A stretch of DNA of 9,126 nucleotides from Clostridiaceae bacterium. Lineage in GTDB: Bacteria > Bacillota > Clostridia > DSM-8532. Of the stretch, positions 6,801-9,126 are shown in pieces. The stretch covers positions 1-9,126 of the forward strand of contig JAAYGP010000097.1 in the NCBI GenBank assembly GCA_012727625.1, in the 5' to 3' direction. Made by a program: the position numbers and the translations under genes. Under the pieces are notes generated by a model. The model was not told where the DNA came from. It worked only from the letters and a program-made list of their open reading frames with translations, and did not search any database. The first letter of the stretch is position 1. The number at the start of each line of letters is the position of its first letter.

Positions 6801-9126
6801 GGCTTCCTCTATGGATTGAATAGCACTTGTGCCCTGGTAAGGTTCAATTACAGACGTAAATATGCTTTCAAGGTCGTTTCCGTACGAATCCATCCTGTTA
6901 ACCAAAATGTACATATTTCTTCTACCTGCAGAAGTTAAAGGAGCAAGAGCCACTTCTCCGTGTTCTCCAAGCATTGTCAGCTTAAGACGGGCGGGTTTAT
7001 TCTCAGCAGTTATAAATCCGCAGTCTATGCTGAATTTGTCCGTGTGCGCGCTACCTGTATCCATAATGTTAAGCCACTTATAATACTCTATATCTCTTTC
7101 CCAAGCTCCGAAAACCGGGCCCGCGAATTCACATATTTCAATATCATCAGTATCAAGAAGGGTATGGAAACTATATACATGTTCACTTCCGCCTTTTACC
7201 CGGAAAAAGTCGACACTGTAAGACTGATCGTAGACCTCAATCATAACTGTTGAACGCTGATACAACTCCGTCTGCGGATATGCATCGGTTGACTCTGCCT
7301 CAATTACCTGAACGCCGTCTGAACTGTCGAATCGAATGAGGTTGCCTGATTTTGCAGATTGCTGATCAGCATTGTCGACAACAACTGTATTGTGGCTTAC
7401 AGTAGACAACCATTCGTTCTGGCTTGAACCATCTTCAGAAACTCCCAGGTCAGGAGATAAATCCGTACCGAATGCATGAATGCCCAGACTGAGCTGATCC
7501 CTGTGGCTTGCCTCGCCCTGGGTACTTCCGTAATACATCCAGATATCCCGCTGGGTATCTTCACCTGAATAAATTTTATATAGAGTTATGTTCATAAGCC
7601 CCATTTTATTTCTTGTAGCACCCGGACTCATACCGACAAGCTTAAATTCCAGTTCATGCACGCCTGCTGTTAAATCAAATGCGTTTTCTGTTATGGTAAA
7701 CGGAGGAGAGTTAACAGTTGTGCCACCGTAAAAGTCAAATTGCATAACTTTTTCGCCATCAAGATATATGTCAAAAATCCCGTAACTATATGCCATATAT
7801 GGCTTAATTTCTATTATGTATCGCCCATCCAACGGTACATTATACTCTACTTTCAAAGAAGCACCGTCCGGTAAATGAGTACCGCTCATTGGATCGAGCT
7901 GTACAGCACCATTGGGGAAAGTGGAAACTTTCGTTTCTGGGCCAGGGATTAATACCGGTTTAACAGGCTCCGTGGGTTCAATGAAAGTACTGCTGTAAAT
8001 ACTTACTTCATCAGGCGCTGAACCATCGCGCAAAATGACAAAACCATACCCCGGCAGTACAATACTGTCAAGGTTCAAAGTTCCATTGGCAATAACACTT
8101 GAAGCGATGTCACCGGATACTATCAATGGATCTTTCGTAAATATGCCTGAATGCAAGCCGGATGCCGAGTTGTTGTTCAGATAATATGCATACTGTGCAT
8201 ATACCGGATCACCTGTCTTTTCAAAATATTTAACTGCTCTGTCAACATCCACAATGATATCCATTCCCTCGGAATTGCCTATTGGTACGGTATATTTGCC
8301 AACAGCCGTCAAATCAAAAAACGCAGATAACATTTTTGTAAATACCGGATGTTCATACAGATTCAACTTGTTGTATCCGTCATAGCCATCCAATGCATCG
8401 GCAATCTGCTCCAATGAATTCAGCCACTTCATATTGTATGTGGGTGAACCCATGGTTCCGGTTCCATCGCTGTTAGTATTATTTACCAATGATGGCAGTA
8501 TATCGCCGCCTGTTGCCTTTCCATCCTTTACACCGCCTGCTTTGAATACAAAATCAAGCCATTCGTGCGTTTCAGACGGATTATCAAGAACAACGGCAGC
8601 AATAGCCAGCGCAGCCTGCTGCATTCCATATTTATTCATCATCTCAGGCCTGTCGGACAATACCCGTATCTGCCTTATTATACGGTCCTCAATGTTTACA
8701 CATATCAGATTCCCGTAGGATTTCGGGTTTTCAAGGTTCAACTCCGAAGCCTTGCCTGAAAGGAAAGCTATAACTTCCTGATTGTCAGCTACAGGGAAGA
8801 ACGCGTCATAAGCTTTTGCAAGGATCTGCTGTAGCCTGCATTCTTCTTCCGTGCCTGTAAACTCCAGGCCAGGGAATAAGTCTGCAATTCTGTCGAGTAA
8901 TATCAAACCTGCATTGCCATATTTGTCTTCATTTGTATAAAGATATGCATCTATCAGGGATTGCAGGGTATCACCCAATCCTGTTATAGTGCTGGGTGTC
9001 ACCATATTCCATATTTCTTCAAATGTTTTCTGAGCTATGGATTCTGCCTTGGCGACTGCGTTGTTTTTCATCTCAACAGCCCAGGAATATCCCTCATTGA
9101 TGTTGTTTATGGCATTTTCCCGCTCC
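3900..9126 (-). CDS. SLH-anchored multidomain heparinase II/III-like polysaccharide lyase (5' end outside window)
   Basis: Predicted wall-bound enzyme that cleaves an acidic polysaccharide by beta-elimination; the exact substrate is unknown. The frame stays open 18 codons upstream of ATG 9071 to the window edge, so the true start and signal peptide are missing (numbering here uses that ATG as 1). An alpha-helical toroid-like part fills 1-340, with NKYGMQQAALAIAA (146-159) and DGTGTMGSPTYN (202-213, probable catalytic Tyr212). A carbohydrate-binding-like insertion lies at about 376-500. The heparinase beta-sandwich resumes at 509, with HRDQLSLG (523-530), AFGTDLSPDLG (533-543) and HNTVVVD (560-566). 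Then come a BIG2-like Ig domain (946-1030), a CBM_X2-like domain (1032-1125), a cadherin-like beta domain (1130-1212), a divergent InlB-repeat-like domain (1218-1295), a poly-Asp/Thr-Pro hinge (1298-1333), a beta-rich stalk (1336-1540) and three SLH domains (1544-1717). Frame is intact; the stop is TGA. Domain names are from recall of patterns, not searches. Confidence 0.88.
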   Translation of the reverse strand, partial: ERENAINNINEGYSWAVEMKNNAVAKAESIAQKTFEEIWNMVTPSTITGLGDTLQSLIDAYLYTNEDKYGNAGLILLDRIADLFPGLEFTGTEEECRLQQILAKAYDAFFPVADNQEVIAFLSGKASELNLENPKSYGNLICVNIEDRIIRQIRVLSDRPEMMNKYGMQQAALAIAAVVLDNPSETHEWLDFVFKAGGVKDGKATGGDILPSLVNNTNSDGTGTMGSPTYNMKWLNSLEQIADALDGYDGYNKLNLYEHPVFTKMLSAFFDLTAVGKYTVPIGNSEGMDIIVDVDRAVKYFEKTGDPVYAQYAYYLNNNSASGLHSGIFTKDPLIVSGDIASSVIANGTLNLDSIVLPGYGFVILRDGSAPDEVSIYSSTFIEPTEPVKPVLIPGPETKVSTFPNGAVQLDPMSGTHLPDGASLKVEYNVPLDGRYIIEIKPYMAYSYGIFDIYLDGEKVMQFDFYGGTTVNSPPFTITENAFDLTAGVHELEFKLVGMSPGATRNKMGLMNITLYKIYSGEDTQRDIWMYYGSTQGEASHRDQLSLGIHAFGTDLSPDLGVSEDGSSQNEWLSTVSHNTVVVDNADQQSAKSGNLIRFDSSDGVQVIEAESTDAYPQTELYQRSTVMIEVYDQSYSVDFFRVKGGSEHVYSFHTLLDTDDIEICEFAGPVFGAWERDIEYYKWLNIMDTGSAHTDKFSIDCGFITAENKPARLKLTMLGEHGEVALAPLTSAGRRNMYILVNRMDSYGNDLESIFTSVIEPYQGTSAIQSIEEAVVTKNGAKVSDMEARAVKVTLNSGRVDYIISTLDNTQTYVIDGKISFRGILGVFSVTDGKVATRYVNGGTLIGGKQFDKGEIGGTVTGFTKDLAKQNQLTVRLDTPYDARKLIGKYVYILNDGGQTEVCRINGIVSEDENDVTFDVGTTSFIRSYNDNTDLSQGFNFRIAEDNRFYIPLANTSGPDTLITGINVTGIAGKTRTFVGTPLQMVAEVEPADAEIKDVSWSIASGDASIDKNGVLMPAAAGKVIVRATALDGSGVYRETEIVVVDDIPPVISPRTVTFDLDNPADVSTRIDWHRAESVTDVVYNSTVSLEVDTDYTVAGDILTINKDFILDLELSNGNTVDFDIVFNTQDTVTLSVYAVRDYIPGNDATLADLTIDGLTIDGFEPDKTSYEVILPYDATTAPVVDAVTNDPKAVVSITQADALPGNAIIVVTAEDGTKQTYIVAFTLEDAPRPKKYNLTITAGTGGKIISGSSGEYEENATISIRAEAYAGYVFSRWTSTNGITFANPYSASTTFTMPASDTVIKAEFRYVGSDDDDDDDDDVVTPPAEPTTPVVTPTPTPTPTPTPTPAYQADISETGTTVASLTVEVDADKGIASVDFGTLEGDIFGESGKAVINMPSVPEADTYTLRIPAAALDGGERTLTFATEVGSITISENMLDNIKGSGEEKVSISVGEGDKSGLPSEVAEAIGNRPVIQLTMEIDGEQKEWSNENAPVTVEIPYTPTAEEFEDPEHIVVWYIDGNGNVVSIPNGRYNPETGTVVFRTTHFSYYAVSYVRKTFADLGETEWARKAVEVLASKGIIKGVGDDKYAPFANITRADYLLLLVRTLELKADFSGNFDDVLPGTHFYEAVGIAKELGITKGVGNNKFNPYENISRQEMMVMTARALERFKGLQAGNTSILNQFSDRDEIAEYAEESLATLVKEGLIVGNQNRLFPKDRTTRAEAAMFIYRIYNRFPD
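3921..4442 (-). repeat. Three SLH domains at the C terminus of the lyase
   Basis: Three divergent repeats of about 50 residues lie at 4287-4442, 4116-4265 and 3921-4067. Each opens with Phe-x-Asp (FADL, FDDV, FSDR), has a middle Lys/Val-Gly-x-Gly or Val-Gly-Asn segment, and contains the TRAE-type wall-binding motif: TRAD (1581-1584), SRQE (1640-1643) and TRAE (1706-1709). SLH triplets bind secondary cell-wall polysaccharide, so the enzyme is anchored on the cell surface and not released. Confidence 0.95.
5073..5114 (-). repeat. Seven-fold Thr-Pro hexanucleotide repeat (linker)
   Basis: Seven consecutive Thr-Pro dipeptides (residues 1320-1333) are encoded by degenerate six-base units such as GGTGTC and GGTGTA on the plus strand. 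This is a typical extended, often glycosylated hinge between modules of secreted clostridial enzymes. Copy-number change would keep frame and only alter linker length. Confidence 0.9.
5154..5180 (-). repeat. Nine-aspartate run in the hinge
   Basis: Nine GAT/GAC codons in a row (residues 1298-1306) follow the InlB-repeat-like domain and precede the Thr-Pro linker. The mixed use of GAT and GAC argues against very recent slippage. The run probably gives a charged, flexible or calcium-sensitive spacer; no EF-hand or dockerin pattern is present. Confidence 0.85.

Noticed and set aside
9069..9071. ATG 9071 as start of the lyase
   Set aside because: The frame continues open for 18 codons to the window edge, there is no ribosome site before the ATG, the upstream codons look like heparinase helix sequence, and no signal peptide follows the ATG although SLH domains require export.

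Overview
The window comes from a low-to-moderate GC Gram-positive bacterium, most likely a polysaccharide-degrading member of the Clostridia. This rests on SLH wall-anchoring domains, a CBM_X2-like Ig domain and a divergent InlB-repeat-like domain in one extracellular enzyme, strong AGGAGG-type ribosome binding sites, a lipobox solute-binding protein and LplB/YtcP-type sugar permeases. Genus cannot be fixed from this sequence alone. All four genes lie on the minus strand, so they read from high to low coordinates.

Layout in transcription order. (1) 9126-3900: the 3' 5.2 kb of a giant gene whose 5' end lies outside the window. It encodes a surface heparinase II/III-like (polysaccharide lyase type) protein with a carbohydrate-binding-like insertion, four accessory Ig-like or beta-rich modules, a poly-Asp plus Thr-Pro hinge and three C-terminal SLH domains. 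A strong intrinsic terminator (3848-3881) follows it, with a weaker second hairpin at 3711-3740. (2) 3899-3479: a 421-base intergenic region holding the terminators, a near-perfect 18-bp dyad that could be an operator, a weak candidate promoter and a leader rich in CAGT/ACTG inverted repeats. (3) 3478-1826: a lipoprotein solute-binding protein. (4) 1825-1710: a spacer with a perfect 14-bp stem-loop. (5) 1709-747: a LplB-like permease interrupted by a single in-frame TAG codon. (6) 730-1: a YtcP-like second permease, cut by the window edge.

Together this reads as a polysaccharide-utilisation locus. The wall-bound lyase would cleave an acidic polysaccharide outside the cell. The lipoprotein would capture the oligosaccharides, and the two permeases, powered by an ATPase encoded elsewhere as is usual for this transporter class, would import them. 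The premature amber codon in permease 1 would break import unless it is read through, suppressed or a sequencing error. That lesion and the domain-inserted lyase are the points most worth checking. No RNA genes, CRISPR arrays, transposons or plus-strand genes were seen.
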